Of a stretch of 64,000 bases of DNA, positions 33,955 to 42,373 are shown in pieces. This DNA comes from Arthrobacter sp. AZCC_0090 (GTDB taxonomy: Bacteria; Actinomycetota; Actinomycetes; Actinomycetales; Micrococcaceae). Where the stretch lies: NCBI RefSeq assembly GCF_014207375.1, contig NZ_JACHEE010000010.1, positions 149,587 to 213,586 of the forward strand, written 5' to 3'. The position numbers and the translations under genes were made by a program. Within the stretch, counting starts at the first letter, position 1, and each line of letters starts with the position of its first letter. The notes below the pieces were generated by a model, which saw only the letters and a program-made list of their open reading frames with translations, searched no databases and was not told where the DNA came from.

Positions 33955-34668
33955 TCATTTGGAAAGATCAGTGCCATGGACGCTGCGTCGGCGGGATTTC
34001 AGCCCAGTCTCGAGCTTGGTCCGCACCTCGCGTTTCACGCGGGCGGCAAGCTCGGTCTCATGCGATTCCAGGAAGGTTCGAACGGCACGCGGATCCCACG
34101 GCACCAAGGAACGCAACGCCCAGCTGGCTGCTTTGACCACCGTGTCGTCGCGGTCGTGGATCAAAATCCCGACGACGGCGAGCGTGCGTTGGGTGTCGCC
34201 GGTTCCCCAACGCGACCTGGTGTTGAGCACGGTGGTGGAGACGAGGGCAATACGACGCCACCAGTGGTCCGGGCTCCGTGCCCAGCCGTCGACGTCGGAG
34301 TCCGAGATGAGCCCTTCGCGCCACGCGGGGCCCACCAGGATGGTCGCGAAGGCATCGGCCTGGCCCCAGGAAGCGATGCCTCCTCCCAGCTCTTTCAAGC
34401 GGGCCGGTGTGAGGGCCGCAAAAGCCGCCTGATGGGAATTGATGAACTCCCATCCTTCCCACTCAAACCCGGCTTCCACCAGACCTTCGGCGAGAGCGAA
34501 GACCACGGACGCATCCATCGTGGCGATTTCCGCGGAGACTTTACGGCGGACGGCGCGGAAGCTCGCGGCGTCGTGCTTCTCCAAAGCGCGCAGTTCGTCG
34601 AGGACGCGCGCCAACAATTGCCCCGGTTGGGTGTCCCCCGGAGAGACGAGCACGCCGTGCGAAGCCAC
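33955..34668 (-). CDS. DNA-alkylation-repair (AlkD-like) HEAT-repeat protein
   Basis: A 237-residue all-helical protein resembling the AlkD-type HEAT-repeat glycosylase family. Typical segments are SFRAVRRKVSAEIATMDASVVFALAEGLVEAG, SPDHWWRRIALVSTT and RDDTVVKAASWALRSLVPWDP. AlkD enzymes remove N3- and N7-alkylpurines; catalytic residues were not verified here. The start is GTG at 34668, with another GTG five codons later. The frame continues beyond the stop for about 60 codons. Confidence 0.65.
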   Translation of the reverse strand: MASHGVLVSPGDTQPGQLLARVLDELRALEKHDAASFRAVRRKVSAEIATMDASVVFALAEGLVEAGFEWEGWEFINSHQAAFAALTPARLKELGGGIASWGQADAFATILVGPAWREGLISDSDVDGWARSPDHWWRRIALVSTTVLNTRSRWGTGDTQRTLAVVGILIHDRDDTVVKAASWALRSLVPWDPRAVRTFLESHETELAARVKREVRTKLETGLKSRRRSVHGTDLSK

Positions 34669-34701
34669 TTCTAGCCCCAGGATTGCGTGGGCTGAGCGCT
34701 A

Positions 34702-34848
34702 TTATTCCGTGGCGTCGTCGGTGTCCGGCCCTTCGGCGGGTTCCTGGCTATGCAGCCCGGTCTCGTGGAGGACCCAGCCCTCAGTTTCCCCTTCGGCAGG
34801 GGCGTCGCTGTGGTGGCGGACGTCGTTGGGCTCTGCTGACTTCTTCAT
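34702..34848 (-). CDS. 48-residue acidic peptide
   Basis: A short hydrophilic protein, MKKSAEPNDVRHHSDAPAEG followed by ETEGWVLHETGLHSQEPAEG and an acidic tail DTDDATE. An AGGAAG site lies 8 nt before the ATG, and the codons are GC-rich at position three, which supports a real gene despite the size. It ends 33 bp before the start of the AlkD-like gene on the same strand, so the two may be co-transcribed. Function unknown. Confidence 0.5.
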   Translation of the reverse strand: MKKSAEPNDVRHHSDAPAEGETEGWVLHETGLHSQEPAEGPDTDDATE

Positions 34849-35024
34849 TCCGGATACTTCCTGTCCTTCGTTGGACTGCTCCCGTGAACGCCTTAAAGTC
34901 TACGCCGGGAAGGCTGGAAGCCTTAGGGTTTGGACCGTTTACCAGGTAACCAGATTCCTTTGACCCGCCAGCTTCGCTTCCTCGACCGCCCTCTTGGCTA
35001 AGACTCGTCCGTTGTGTCATTTCC

Positions 35025-35441
35025 TTAGGGTCGAGCAAGTCTCCCGAAGGCCTCAGCCGGGTGGTTGCCGCCGGCGCGGCGGAGGGCACCAAGGGCGGTC
35101 TCAAACGGATCACTACTGGAAAGAGCAGCCCGACCGGCCCCCAGCAGCCAGAGGTCCTCGGTCCACCTCGCCGCAAGCGCGGCACTTTCCCAGAGAAGCA
35201 CACATTCCAAGGCGAGCCTTCGTGCCGCACTTGTGACGTCACTGCCACGGAGGAGCCGCAACTCGGACTCGAACCCACCCTGTTGCGATAGATTCTTCAG
35301 GACCGGATACCATTTCAGCCTGGTCTCTGACTTATCCAGCACTCCACTGAACGAGCGGACGAAGAGGTGAGCAGCCAGGGCTGCGGGCTCGGCCGCTTCA
35401 ACATGCGCGAATCCATCAAACACCCGTTGAGTACGTTCCAT
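35025..35441 (-). CDS. Uncharacterised 138-residue protein
   Basis: An Ala/Leu-rich, mainly helical soluble protein (AHVEAAEPAALAAHLFVRSF, ARRLALECVLLWESAALAAR, ETALGALRRAGGNHPAEAF). No domain is recognised. The ATG at 35441 lies 6 nt after TTAGACT, a leaderless-type start like several others in the window, which favours a real gene. It is divergent from the 267-residue gene at 35628. Confidence 0.5.
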   Translation of the reverse strand: MERTQRVFDGFAHVEAAEPAALAAHLFVRSFSGVLDKSETRLKWYPVLKNLSQQGGFESELRLLRGSDVTSAARRLALECVLLWESAALAARWTEDLWLLGAGRAALSSSDPFETALGALRRAGGNHPAEAFGRLARP

Positions 35442-35627
35442 CCCACGAGTCTAAGAGGACAGACGAGCACGTGCAGGCAATGAAGGCCATGACGCAAGGT
35501 CGCGCCAACGCTCGGCTGAACCGCGGTGAACCGGACCCGGGCTACGACAAAGGCACAGGGGGCGTCTGGCCTAGGCTAGGCCAAGGAACTACCGAACGAA
35601 TCCAACGCCTGAATGCAGAGGTGAAGA

Positions 35628-36431
35628 ATGGCAAAGCGAACCAACCCGGCAGTGAAGATTGCGCAGGAAACCGCCCATAACGCCATGTTCGACGCCAACG
35701 GCAATGCCAAGCCCGGTGTCCACAACGTGCTGCTCCGCGCCGTCGAGGTCCAACGTCCCCTTGTCCTGGCGAACCTGCGCCGCCTCCAGCGCAAACACCC
35801 ACATGCCACGGCAGCGCAGCTCGCCGCCAAACTGGAGCGCGACTACCTCGCCGCGGTGACGGGTGGGGGTGCCGCCGTCGGGGCAACCGCCGTCGTGCCC
35901 GGAATCGGCACCGCGGCGTCGCTGGGCCTGTCCGCGGTCGCGACTATCGGCTTCCTGGAAGGAACCGCGCTGTACGCCGCTTCCTTGGCCGAACTCCACG
36001 GCATCCGCCTGACCGACCCGGACCGTGCACGCACCATGGTCATGGCCATCATGCTCGGCGAAGAGGGTACCGCCCTGCTGGGTTCGCTCAGCGGACAATC
36101 GCTCGGCAAGGGCAAAGGCGTGACCCAAGCTTGGGGCAGGACCCTCACCAAGAAGCTGCCTGGCGGAGGATTCGGAGTGGTTCGCGACGCCATCCAGCGC
36201 GCCTTCCTCAAGAGGCTGCTGAGGAGCCAGGGCACCGCTTTCCTTGGCCGCGCCCTGCCCTTCGGCGTAGGGGCAGTGGTGGGCGGGGTCGGGAACCGCA
36301 TCATGGGCCGTGCCGTGGCGGCCGCAGCACGAGAAGCATTCGGTCCTATGCCGGACATCATCCCGGGCGAGCTGCTCCCAGCCGCCCGCCAGAACGCACT
36401 GGAAGGCGGAAATAGTGGATCTCAACGCTGA
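35628..36431 (+). CDS. Glycine-rich, EcsC-like protein of unknown function
   Basis: A 267-residue protein with several hydrophobic Gly/Ala segments: TGGGAAVGATAVVPGIGTAA, LSAVATIGFLEGTALYAASL and ALPFGVGAVVGGVGNRIMGR. These may lie on or in the membrane. The layout recalls EcsC-type proteins, but assignment is tentative. GAGGTGAAGA precedes the ATG. The last 17 bp overlap the GTG start of pxpA, so it may be translated with the 5-oxoprolinase operon, although a functional link is not obvious. Confidence 0.65.
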   Translation: MAKRTNPAVKIAQETAHNAMFDANGNAKPGVHNVLLRAVEVQRPLVLANLRRLQRKHPHATAAQLAAKLERDYLAAVTGGGAAVGATAVVPGIGTAASLGLSAVATIGFLEGTALYAASLAELHGIRLTDPDRARTMVMAIMLGEEGTALLGSLSGQSLGKGKGVTQAWGRTLTKKLPGGGFGVVRDAIQRAFLKRLLRSQGTAFLGRALPFGVGAVVGGVGNRIMGRAVAAAAREAFGPMPDIIPGELLPAARQNALEGGNSGSQR

Positions 36432-37164
36432 TTCGGGGGAGTCGTTCGGCTCCTGGACCATGGGGAACGACGCCTCGATGTTCCGGATTGTCAGTAGCGC
36501 CAACGTTGCTTGCGGGTTCCACGCCGGGGATCCGGTGACCATGCTGGACAGTTGCCGCGCGGCCTTCGAGCTCGACGTCCGGGTCGGCGCACATGTGGGC
36601 TACCGGGACCTGCACGGCTTCGGGCGCCGATCGATGGACATGTCCTTCGATGAGCTCTTCGGCGACGTCCTCTACCAGCTCGGCGCCCTGGACGGCATGG
36701 CCCATGCGGTGGGCGCCTCCGTGGACTACGTCAAACCCCACGGTGCGCTGTACAACAGGATCGTCCACGATGTCGATCAGGCCGAAGCCGTGGTTGCCGC
36801 GATTCACGCCTACGATCCGGGGCTTCCCGTCCTTGGCCTGCCCGGGTCGGCGTTCCTGCGCCTCGCCGAAGAATCCGGGCACCCGGTGTTCCGGGAGGCT
36901 TTCGTGGACCGCGGGTATTTGCCGGACGGCACCCTGGTGCCGCGCTCGCAGGAGGGCGCAGTGGTGCACGACGCCGCCGCAGTAGTCGAGCGGGCCGTGC
37001 GCTTTGCCGTGCGGGGGGAGGTTCTGGCCATAGACGGCACTGTGGTGCGCGTGAAGCCCGACTCCCTGTGCATCCATGGCGATACCCCTGGTGCTGTTGA
37101 ACTGGCTGCGGCGGTGCGCGCTGGCCTCGAGGAAGCTGGTGTGGAGATTGAATCCTTCGCCTGA
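36415..37164 (+). CDS. pxpA: 5-oxoprolinase subunit A (LamB/YcsF family)
   Basis: A 249-residue subunit of the bacterial ATP-dependent 5-oxoprolinase, which opens pyroglutamate to glutamate. Conserved blocks are DLNADSGESFGSWTMGND at the start, SSANVACGFHAGDPVTM, GAHVGYRDLHGFGRRSM and VKPHGALYN. The GTG at 36415 has GGAAGG upstream; the longer frame from 36310 would run inside the preceding gene. It is followed by pxpB and pxpC with overlapping ends, giving a complete PxpABC unit. Confidence 0.93.
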   Translation: MDLNADSGESFGSWTMGNDASMFRIVSSANVACGFHAGDPVTMLDSCRAAFELDVRVGAHVGYRDLHGFGRRSMDMSFDELFGDVLYQLGALDGMAHAVGASVDYVKPHGALYNRIVHDVDQAEAVVAAIHAYDPGLPVLGLPGSAFLRLAEESGHPVFREAFVDRGYLPDGTLVPRSQEGAVVHDAAAVVERAVRFAVRGEVLAIDGTVVRVKPDSLCIHGDTPGAVELAAAVRAGLEEAGVEIESFA

Positions 37165-37837
37165 GGTTCTTGGTTCGCCGGGCGCCGGTTCGCACGTCGC
37201 TGGCGGGCGAATCCTGTTGCCCTGCGGGGACAGCGCATTCTTGGTGGAACTGCCGGACCTCAATGCCGTAGTAGCGTACTACCGCGGGCTGACTGGGGCA
37301 GGTGCGGCCGCGAGCCTTTCAGCGCCGTCGGGGATCATCGACGTCGTGCCCGCCGCGCGGACTGTTCTGGTCACCTTCGATCCCGGGGCGATCCGTCCGG
37401 CCGAGGTCCGCTACTGGCTAGAATCCGCCGAGCCGGCGCGTGCCCGGGTAAGCTCGGGCCGCGAAGTGATTATCGAGGTGTCCTATGGGGGACCCGACCT
37501 TGCCGAAACGGCACAGTTCCTCAGCATGAGCGAGGCCGAGGTTGTCAATCTTCATACGAACTCGGAGTGGACGGCCGCCTTTTCCGGCTTTGCGCCCGGC
37601 TTCGTGTATCTGGTGACTACGCATGAGCGGCTCCGCGTCCCGCGCCGGAACACCCCGCGCACCGCTGTGCCGGCCGGGGCTGTCGGTCTCGCGGGCGAGT
37701 TCAGCGGCGTCTACCCACGCTCTTCGCCGGGCGGCTGGCAGCTGATCGGAACTACGACGGCGGCACTCTGGGATGCATCGAAAGCGGACCCTGCGCTGAT
37801 CAGGCCGGGCGACGTGGTGCGGTTCGTGGAGGCCTGA
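37139..37837 (+). CDS. pxpB: 5-oxoprolinase subunit B (KipI-like)
   Basis: A 232-residue subunit related to KipI/allophanate hydrolase subunit 1. Conserved segments are LLPCGDSAFLVEL, EVSYGGPDLAETAQFLSMSE, SGFAPGFVYLVTTHERLRVPRR and SPGGWQLIGTT. The start is uncertain: the GTG at 37139 (GAGGAAG just upstream, overlapping the pxpA end by 26 bp) is preferred because no closer start codon fits. It acts with PxpA and PxpC. Confidence 0.9.
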   Translation: MWRLNPSPEVLGSPGAGSHVAGGRILLPCGDSAFLVELPDLNAVVAYYRGLTGAGAAASLSAPSGIIDVVPAARTVLVTFDPGAIRPAEVRYWLESAEPARARVSSGREVIIEVSYGGPDLAETAQFLSMSEAEVVNLHTNSEWTAAFSGFAPGFVYLVTTHERLRVPRRNTPRTAVPAGAVGLAGEFSGVYPRSSPGGWQLIGTTTAALWDASKADPALIRPGDVVRFVEA

Positions 37838-38724
37838 TGGCGATTGTGGTGGTGAACCCGGGCCCACTCACCTTGGTGGAAGACCTCGGCAGGCAAGGCT
37901 GGGCCTCGTTGGGGCTGAGCCCTTCCGGTGCCTTGGACCGGCAATCTCTTCGCCTCGCCAATCTGCTGGTGGGAAATCCCGTGGGGGCGGCCGGGCTGGA
38001 AATCTTGCTGGGCGGGCTGCGCCTGCGGTTCGTCACGGCGTCGACAGTCGCGGTAACTGGCGCGGAAGGAATCGTGACACTCAACGGTGCCGAGATTACG
38101 CTCAACCAAGCGATCCGTGTGGCTCCGGGGTCGGTGCTGGATTTCGGGGTTCCGCTGTTCGGACTGCGATACTACCTGGCTGTGCAGGGCGGGATCGATG
38201 CGTCCAAGCTTCTCGGTTCAAGCAGCACGGACATGCTCTCCGGTGAGGGCCCGGCGCCGTTGAAATCGGGGGAACAGCTGGGGATCGGCCGTGTTTCCAA
38301 TGGTTCGTCTGCGGGAACGGGGGCTGGGCATCTCAACAATGTAGCGATCCTCCCAGCCATCCGCCGTGCCCCCGATCCAGGGCGAGCCATCACGGCCCGG
38401 GTGGACCGCGGCCCCCGTGCAGACTGGTTCGACCACGACTCCTGGCGCCGCCTTGTCAGCCAGGACTGGACCCTCTCGCCCGATTCCAACAGGATCGGCG
38501 CCCGGCTCGTGGGCCGCCCGCTCAACCAGACCCGGCGCGAGGAACTGCCCAGCGAAGGGATGGTTCTCGGCGCACTGCAAGTCCCGCCGTCGGGCCTTCC
38601 CACCGTTTTCCTCGCTGATCATCCCGTGACGGGCGGCTACCCCGTAATAGCCGTGGTGCGCCGCGCGGATCTGGACTTGCTGGGCCAAGCCCGCCCCGGC
38701 CAGCGGATCCGCTTCCTGGGCTAA
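37837..38724 (+). CDS. pxpC: 5-oxoprolinase subunit C (KipA-like)
   Basis: A 295-residue subunit related to KipA/allophanate hydrolase subunit 2, once annotated as a biotin-dependent carboxyltransferase domain. Conserved blocks are PGPLTLVEDLGRQGWASLGL and SPSGALDRQSLRLANLLVGN, then RVDRGPRADWF and the C-terminal DHPVTGGYPVIAVV. Its ATG overlaps the pxpB stop by one base. It completes PxpABC, which scavenges pyroglutamate formed spontaneously from glutamine and glutamate. Confidence 0.93.
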   Translation: MAIVVVNPGPLTLVEDLGRQGWASLGLSPSGALDRQSLRLANLLVGNPVGAAGLEILLGGLRLRFVTASTVAVTGAEGIVTLNGAEITLNQAIRVAPGSVLDFGVPLFGLRYYLAVQGGIDASKLLGSSSTDMLSGEGPAPLKSGEQLGIGRVSNGSSAGTGAGHLNNVAILPAIRRAPDPGRAITARVDRGPRADWFDHDSWRRLVSQDWTLSPDSNRIGARLVGRPLNQTRREELPSEGMVLGALQVPPSGLPTVFLADHPVTGGYPVIAVVRRADLDLLGQARPGQRIRFLG

Positions 38725-38739
38725 GGGTCCCTCTCCACT

Positions 38740-38778
38740 GGACATGCCCCTCCGAGCCGCTCAAAAGTGGACATGCCC
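38740..38778. repeat. Solitary CATG boxes at 29-bp spacing upstream of copy 4
   Basis: Two copies of GGACATGCCC at 38740-38749 and 38769-38778 are 29 bp apart, i.e. separated by 19 bp. This is the same spacer length that separates box and core in the 79-bp elements, suggesting an array rule rather than scattered repeats. Confidence 0.8.
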
Positions 38779-38801
38779 CTCCGTAATGCCCACGCCCGGT
38801 T

Positions 38802-38880
38802 GGACATGCCCCTTGCTCTCTGTGTGGAATGGACATATTGGGATTATGTCCAATGGTGGGCGGCAGAGGTGAGCATCTCC
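38802..38880 (+). repeat. 79-bp tri-palindrome element, copy 4
   Basis: Box GGACATGCCC at 38802-38811, 19-bp spacer, core at 38831-38851 (GGACATATT ... TATGTCC), 19-bp spacer, degenerate box GAGCATCTCC at 38871-38880. Copy 5 begins 105 bp later and shares most of the first spacer. Confidence 0.85.
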
Positions 38881-38906
38881 CTTTCCTGCTTCTGGGCGCG
38901 AGCGTT

Positions 38907-38985
38907 GGACATGCCCCTTGCTCCCTGTGAGGAATGGACATATTGGGACTATGTCCACTGGCCGAACACAAAAGTGGGCATGTCC
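38907..38985 (+). repeat. 79-bp tri-palindrome element, copy 5
   Basis: Box GGACATGCCC at 38907-38916, core at 38936-38956, box GGGCATGTCC at 38976-38985. The two outer boxes are exact reverse complements of each other, so the whole element can fold with the core as an inner hairpin. Confidence 0.85.
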
Positions 38986-39048
38986 CTCCGAGCTATTCAA
39001 AAGTGGGCATGTCCCTCCGAGCTATTCAAAAGGGGGCATGTCCCTCCG
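38971..39048. repeat. 29-bp tandem array of CATG boxes after copy 5
   Basis: Nearly three tandem copies of a 29-bp unit, with GGGCATGTCC boxes at 38976, 39005 and 39034. The interval is again exactly 29 bp. The unit spacers (CTCCGAGCTATTCAAAAGT) are identical in the first two copies, unlike the varied spacers in the other elements. Confidence 0.85.
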
Positions 39049-39051
39049 TGT

Positions 39052-39105
39052 TGGTCGAACCGGGTCGGTCGAACCGGTTGGTCGAACCAGGTCGGTCGAA
39101 CCGGG
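39052..39105. repeat. Short tandem repeat of a GGTCGAACC motif
   Basis: The motif GGTCGAACC recurs four times between about 39052 and 39104 with GG/T-rich links. It directly follows the box array and precedes the 3' end of the DUF445 gene on the other strand. No coding content is seen. Confidence 0.7.
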
Positions 39106-39121
39106 AAGGGCCGAGCGCGCG

Positions 39122-40483
39122 TCAGCCGAACACCAAGTGCGCCACCGTGAAGATCGCGAGTCCGGCCAACGACCCTACAACAGTGCCGTTGATGCGGATG
39201 AACTGCAGGTCCTTGCCGACTTGGAGCTCGATCTTTTGCGACGTTTCCTCGGCGTCCCAGCGGGCCACAGTATCCGTGATGACGCCGGCGATGTCGGAAC
39301 GGTACGTTTTGACGAGGTACCCGGCTGCATCCCCGATCCAAGCATTGACCTTGCCCGCCAGTTCGTCGTCGCTGACAAGGCGCGAACCGAAGTCCCGTAC
39401 GGCGCTCTTGAAACGCTGCGTCAACTCGCTGTCGGGATCGTCGACGGCGGTGAGCAGCGCGTTTTTGATGGTGCCCCACGTGCGGGAGGCAAGTTCGCGG
39501 ACCTCGGGATCACCAAGGATCTGGGTCTTGATGCCTTCGGCCCGCGCAATCATCGCAGGATCGTGCTGAAGATCTTGGGCGAGATCGCCCAAGTATGTGT
39601 CAATCGACTGCCGCACCTGATGGTCCGGATCTTGCTGCACCGCCCGGACGAACTTGGCGATCTCGTTATAGACCCTGTGCCCAACGATGTCATCCACGAA
39701 GGACGGAACCCACAGGGGAGAACGGTCGGACACCAGCCGGTTCACCGTGGAGTGGTTCGCTTCCACCCAATCCGCCGCGCGGTCAACCAGCAGGTCGACG
39801 AGCTTGTGGTGGTGGCCCTCTGCGAAGATCCGCTCGGCCATCCGTCCCACGGGCGGTCCCCACGGCGGAGTCAGCAAGTGCTTGCGGACCATGCCCTCGA
39901 TCACTGCCTGGACGTCGTCGTCGTTCAGCACGGTGAACGCTCCGCGGATCAGCGCCGATCCCTCCTTGGCGACCCGCTCGGCGCCCCCCGGAGAAGTGAG
40001 CCACGCGCCGACCTTCCGGGCGAGGTCCACGCTCGCAAGCTTCTCCTGGACCACCTGCTCAGAGAGGAAATTTGTCTCCACGAACTCCCCGAGCGAGGCA
40101 CCGATCTGGTCCTTGCGCCGGGGGATGATGGCCGTGTGCGGGATTTTGATGCCCATCGGGTACTTGAACAGCGCAGTGACGGCGAACCAGTCGGCCAGCG
40201 CTCCCACCATGCCGCCCTCGGCAGCCGCCCGCACATATTCCATCCACGGGTACTGCTTTTGCAAGGCGAAAGCGGCAGTAAAAACTACCGCCATGACGAT
40301 CAAGAGTGCCAGCGCCACCGACTTCATCCGACGCAGGGCAGCCGCCTTTTCGGCGTCACCGTTTCGTTGCCCGACGCCGGGCGCAACCGTAGATCTGTTC
40401 GCGGCACCTGCGTGCCGGGTGGCCTCCCCGGTCGGGTCACTATTGCTGTCCGTCACCGGGATTTGTTCAGAGTTCACCTGCAT
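39122..40483 (-). CDS. DUF445 family membrane protein
   Basis: A 453-residue protein of the DUF445/YjiN family. A disordered N-terminus (about 1-50) precedes a membrane helix (about 55-72: VALALLIVMAVVFTAAFAL). The family hallmark YVRAAAEGGMVGALADWFAVTALFKYPMG follows, and a long helical region ends in a C-terminal hydrophobic helix (GTVVGSLAGLAIFTVAHLVF). The arrangement suggests both ends anchored in the membrane with a coiled middle. Its biochemical role is unknown. Its 3' end abuts the repeat array. Confidence 0.88.
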   Translation of the reverse strand: MQVNSEQIPVTDSNSDPTGEATRHAGAANRSTVAPGVGQRNGDAEKAAALRRMKSVALALLIVMAVVFTAAFALQKQYPWMEYVRAAAEGGMVGALADWFAVTALFKYPMGIKIPHTAIIPRRKDQIGASLGEFVETNFLSEQVVQEKLASVDLARKVGAWLTSPGGAERVAKEGSALIRGAFTVLNDDDVQAVIEGMVRKHLLTPPWGPPVGRMAERIFAEGHHHKLVDLLVDRAADWVEANHSTVNRLVSDRSPLWVPSFVDDIVGHRVYNEIAKFVRAVQQDPDHQVRQSIDTYLGDLAQDLQHDPAMIARAEGIKTQILGDPEVRELASRTWGTIKNALLTAVDDPDSELTQRFKSAVRDFGSRLVSDDELAGKVNAWIGDAAGYLVKTYRSDIAGVITDTVARWDAEETSQKIELQVGKDLQFIRINGTVVGSLAGLAIFTVAHLVFG

Positions 40484-40533
40484 GTGCCCAGCGTAGCCCC
40501 GTCGCTGTCATGGGCGTGGGCTACCGTATCCCC

Positions 40534-41445
40534 ATGACGAATGACGATCTCGGCCGTTCTAACAAAAGCTCAGACCAAAGCATGGAGCAAAACACGCGGC
40601 CCATGGTCTACGCCCACCGCGGAGCCAGTGCCGCATTTGCGGAGCACACGCGTGCCGCATACCTGAAGGCAATCGCCGACGGCGCCGACGGCGTCGAGTG
40701 CGACGTTCACCTGACCCGGGACCAGCACGTCGTCTTGCTTCACGACGCAAACTTGGACCGTACCTCGGACGGCACCGGTCCCGTGGCTGAGAAGACGCTC
40801 GAAGAGCTGCGGCAGCTGGATTTCTCCTCCTGGAAAGGCGCCCGGATTCCGGACCAGTACGGCGCAAAGTCGGACCAGCTCCTGACGCTCCCGGAGTTGC
40901 TGGAGATCCTGCGCGGCGCTGGCAGGGAGATCGGTTTGGCCATTGAACTCAAGCATCCCAGCCCGTACCAGCTCAAGCTCGAAGACCGCGTATTGGAACT
41001 CCTGGGCAGCGAAGGGTGGAACGCGGAGGCCTCCATGCTGGACAACATCCGGATTTCCTTCATGAGTTTCAGCCCGGATTCCATCAAGCACCTCCTCCAG
41101 TTCGTTCCGGCGGAACATATTTGCCAACTGGTGGACGATGTCACGGTGGAAGAAGTCCGCGATGAGCTTGGCTTGGGCGTCATCACCGGGGGAGCTGTGG
41201 CCAACGTGATGAAGGCTGCCCAGCAGGAAGGCGAACGAATCCTGGATGACTGCGAAGTTGGACTCGCGGGCCCGGGCATCGACTACGTCCGGAAACACGC
41301 GCGCACCGTTCAGCGCTGGATGGAATCGGGCCGACGCTTCCGGGTGTGGACCGTTGATTCGGAGAACGATGTTGCCCTGTGCCAAGGCCTGGGCATCCAC
41401 GAGATCACTACCAACAAGCCGGCGCAGGTCCTTGCGCAGCTTTAG
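40534..41445 (+). CDS. Glycerophosphodiester phosphodiesterase
   Basis: A 303-residue GDPD-family enzyme that splits glycerophosphodiesters to glycerol 3-phosphate and an alcohol. The catalytic start AHRGASAAFAEHTRAAYLKA, the metal motif DGVECDVHLTRD and the HDANLDRTSDGTG block are intact; EIGLAIELKHP supplies further ligands. There is no signal peptide, so it is cytoplasmic. The ATG at 40534 lies 6 nt after TACCGT, consistent with a leaderless start; a longer start at 40510 is less likely. Confidence 0.92.
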   Translation: MTNDDLGRSNKSSDQSMEQNTRPMVYAHRGASAAFAEHTRAAYLKAIADGADGVECDVHLTRDQHVVLLHDANLDRTSDGTGPVAEKTLEELRQLDFSSWKGARIPDQYGAKSDQLLTLPELLEILRGAGREIGLAIELKHPSPYQLKLEDRVLELLGSEGWNAEASMLDNIRISFMSFSPDSIKHLLQFVPAEHICQLVDDVTVEEVRDELGLGVITGGAVANVMKAAQQEGERILDDCEVGLAGPGIDYVRKHARTVQRWMESGRRFRVWTVDSENDVALCQGLGIHEITTNKPAQVLAQL

Positions 41446-41473
41446 GGCAGCTCAGCTTTAGGGCAACCGCGAG

Positions 41474-42211
41474 TCAGATGACCGTGTTGCTGAGGGTTCC
41501 GATGCCGCCCAGCGTGATGTCCACACGGTCGCCGGGTTGCACTGCCACGAAGGTGTTCGGAGCTCCCGTCATGATGATGTCGCCGGGCTCCAGGGTCAGC
41601 CATTCGGTGACGTAGACGAGGCAATCCGTGATGGAGGACGGCAGGTTGAAGGAACCGGAGCTGGCCTTGACCTGGCCGTTGACTGCTACCTCGGTGCTGA
41701 CGTTGTCCGGGTCCTCGATTTCGGTTTCGACCCACGGCCCCAGCGGCGTGTAGTTGGTGCCGGACTTGCCTTGGAACAATTTTTCGTCGATCTGGTTCTG
41801 GTCCACGTTGGTGACGTCGTTGACCACCGTGTAGCCGAGGACGTGGCTCAAGGCGTTCTCGGGAGTGAGTTTCTCCGCCCGTTTCCCGATGACCGCGGCG
41901 AGTTCGCCCTCTATGTTCACCGTGCCTGCGCCCCGCACGGCCACAATCTCATCGCCGGGTCCCGCAATGCTGTGGACGGACTTGTGCCAAGCCTGGATGG
42001 GCAGCACGTGGTTGTTGTTGCCCAGGTTGTGCCCGATTCCGAGCACCACGGAAGGCTTGACTGGGGCGAGGAACACGGCTTCGTCCGCGGAACTGGACCC
42101 TCCGGTGAAGGAAAGAACCGCGGCAAAAGGATCTTCGATGTGGTCCCAGTGTCCGTTGCGTAGGACTGCGTGCTGAGGGCCGGAAGGGGTCTGAACTCGG
42201 GCGATGCGCAT
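41474..42211 (-). CDS. Fumarylacetoacetate hydrolase family protein
   Basis: A 245-residue FAH-domain enzyme of the HpcE/acylpyruvase group, acting on C-C bonds of oxo-acids or decarboxylating them. Metal-ligand blocks are INIEGELAAVIGK, VVNDVTNVDQN and GDIIMTGAPNTFVAVQPGD; the N-terminal RIARVQTPSGPQHAVL strand is typical. The substrate is unknown. It is convergent with the GDPD gene, 28 bp apart, and has an inverted-repeat site upstream. Confidence 0.88.
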   Translation of the reverse strand: MRIARVQTPSGPQHAVLRNGHWDHIEDPFAAVLSFTGGSSSADEAVFLAPVKPSVVLGIGHNLGNNNHVLPIQAWHKSVHSIAGPGDEIVAVRGAGTVNIEGELAAVIGKRAEKLTPENALSHVLGYTVVNDVTNVDQNQIDEKLFQGKSGTNYTPLGPWVETEIEDPDNVSTEVAVNGQVKASSGSFNLPSSITDCLVYVTEWLTLEPGDIIMTGAPNTFVAVQPGDRVDITLGGIGTLSNTVI

Positions 42212-42276
42212 GGAACTCCTCGTTGAATTTCAGGACAGGGCCGGGAAACGGCCACTAAGAGAAATTTACACCATAC

Positions 42277-42289
42277 TGAACTGGGTTCA
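42277..42289. promoter_or_regulatory. Inverted-repeat operator candidate upstream of the FAH-family gene
   Basis: TGAACTGGGTTCA is a perfect 5-3-5 inverted repeat, 66 bp upstream of the FAH start and just upstream of a TATGGT -10-like box on that strand. This could be a GntR- or IclR-type site. No regulator is adjacent. Confidence 0.4.
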
Positions 42290-42373
42290 ATACTCTGAAC
42301 GCGCGGGTTCGCAGGCACCATTCGGGGACCTTTCCGTTTATCGCACCGGGCGGGGCTGTGGTTGCATGAATAC

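Noticed and set aside
36636..36645. GGACATGTCC inside pxpA as another element box
   Set aside because: It is a lone 10-mer within conserved codons, with no partner box or core at the required 19-bp spacing.
38740..39105. Possible CRISPR array or minisatellite inside a gene
   Set aside because: Box length of 10 bp, identical spacers in the last units and absence of cas genes exclude CRISPR; no coding frame is credible here.
38918..40537. 539-codon open frame on the plus strand opposite DUF445
   Set aside because: It starts inside the repeat array and runs antisense to a recognised family; judged a shadow.
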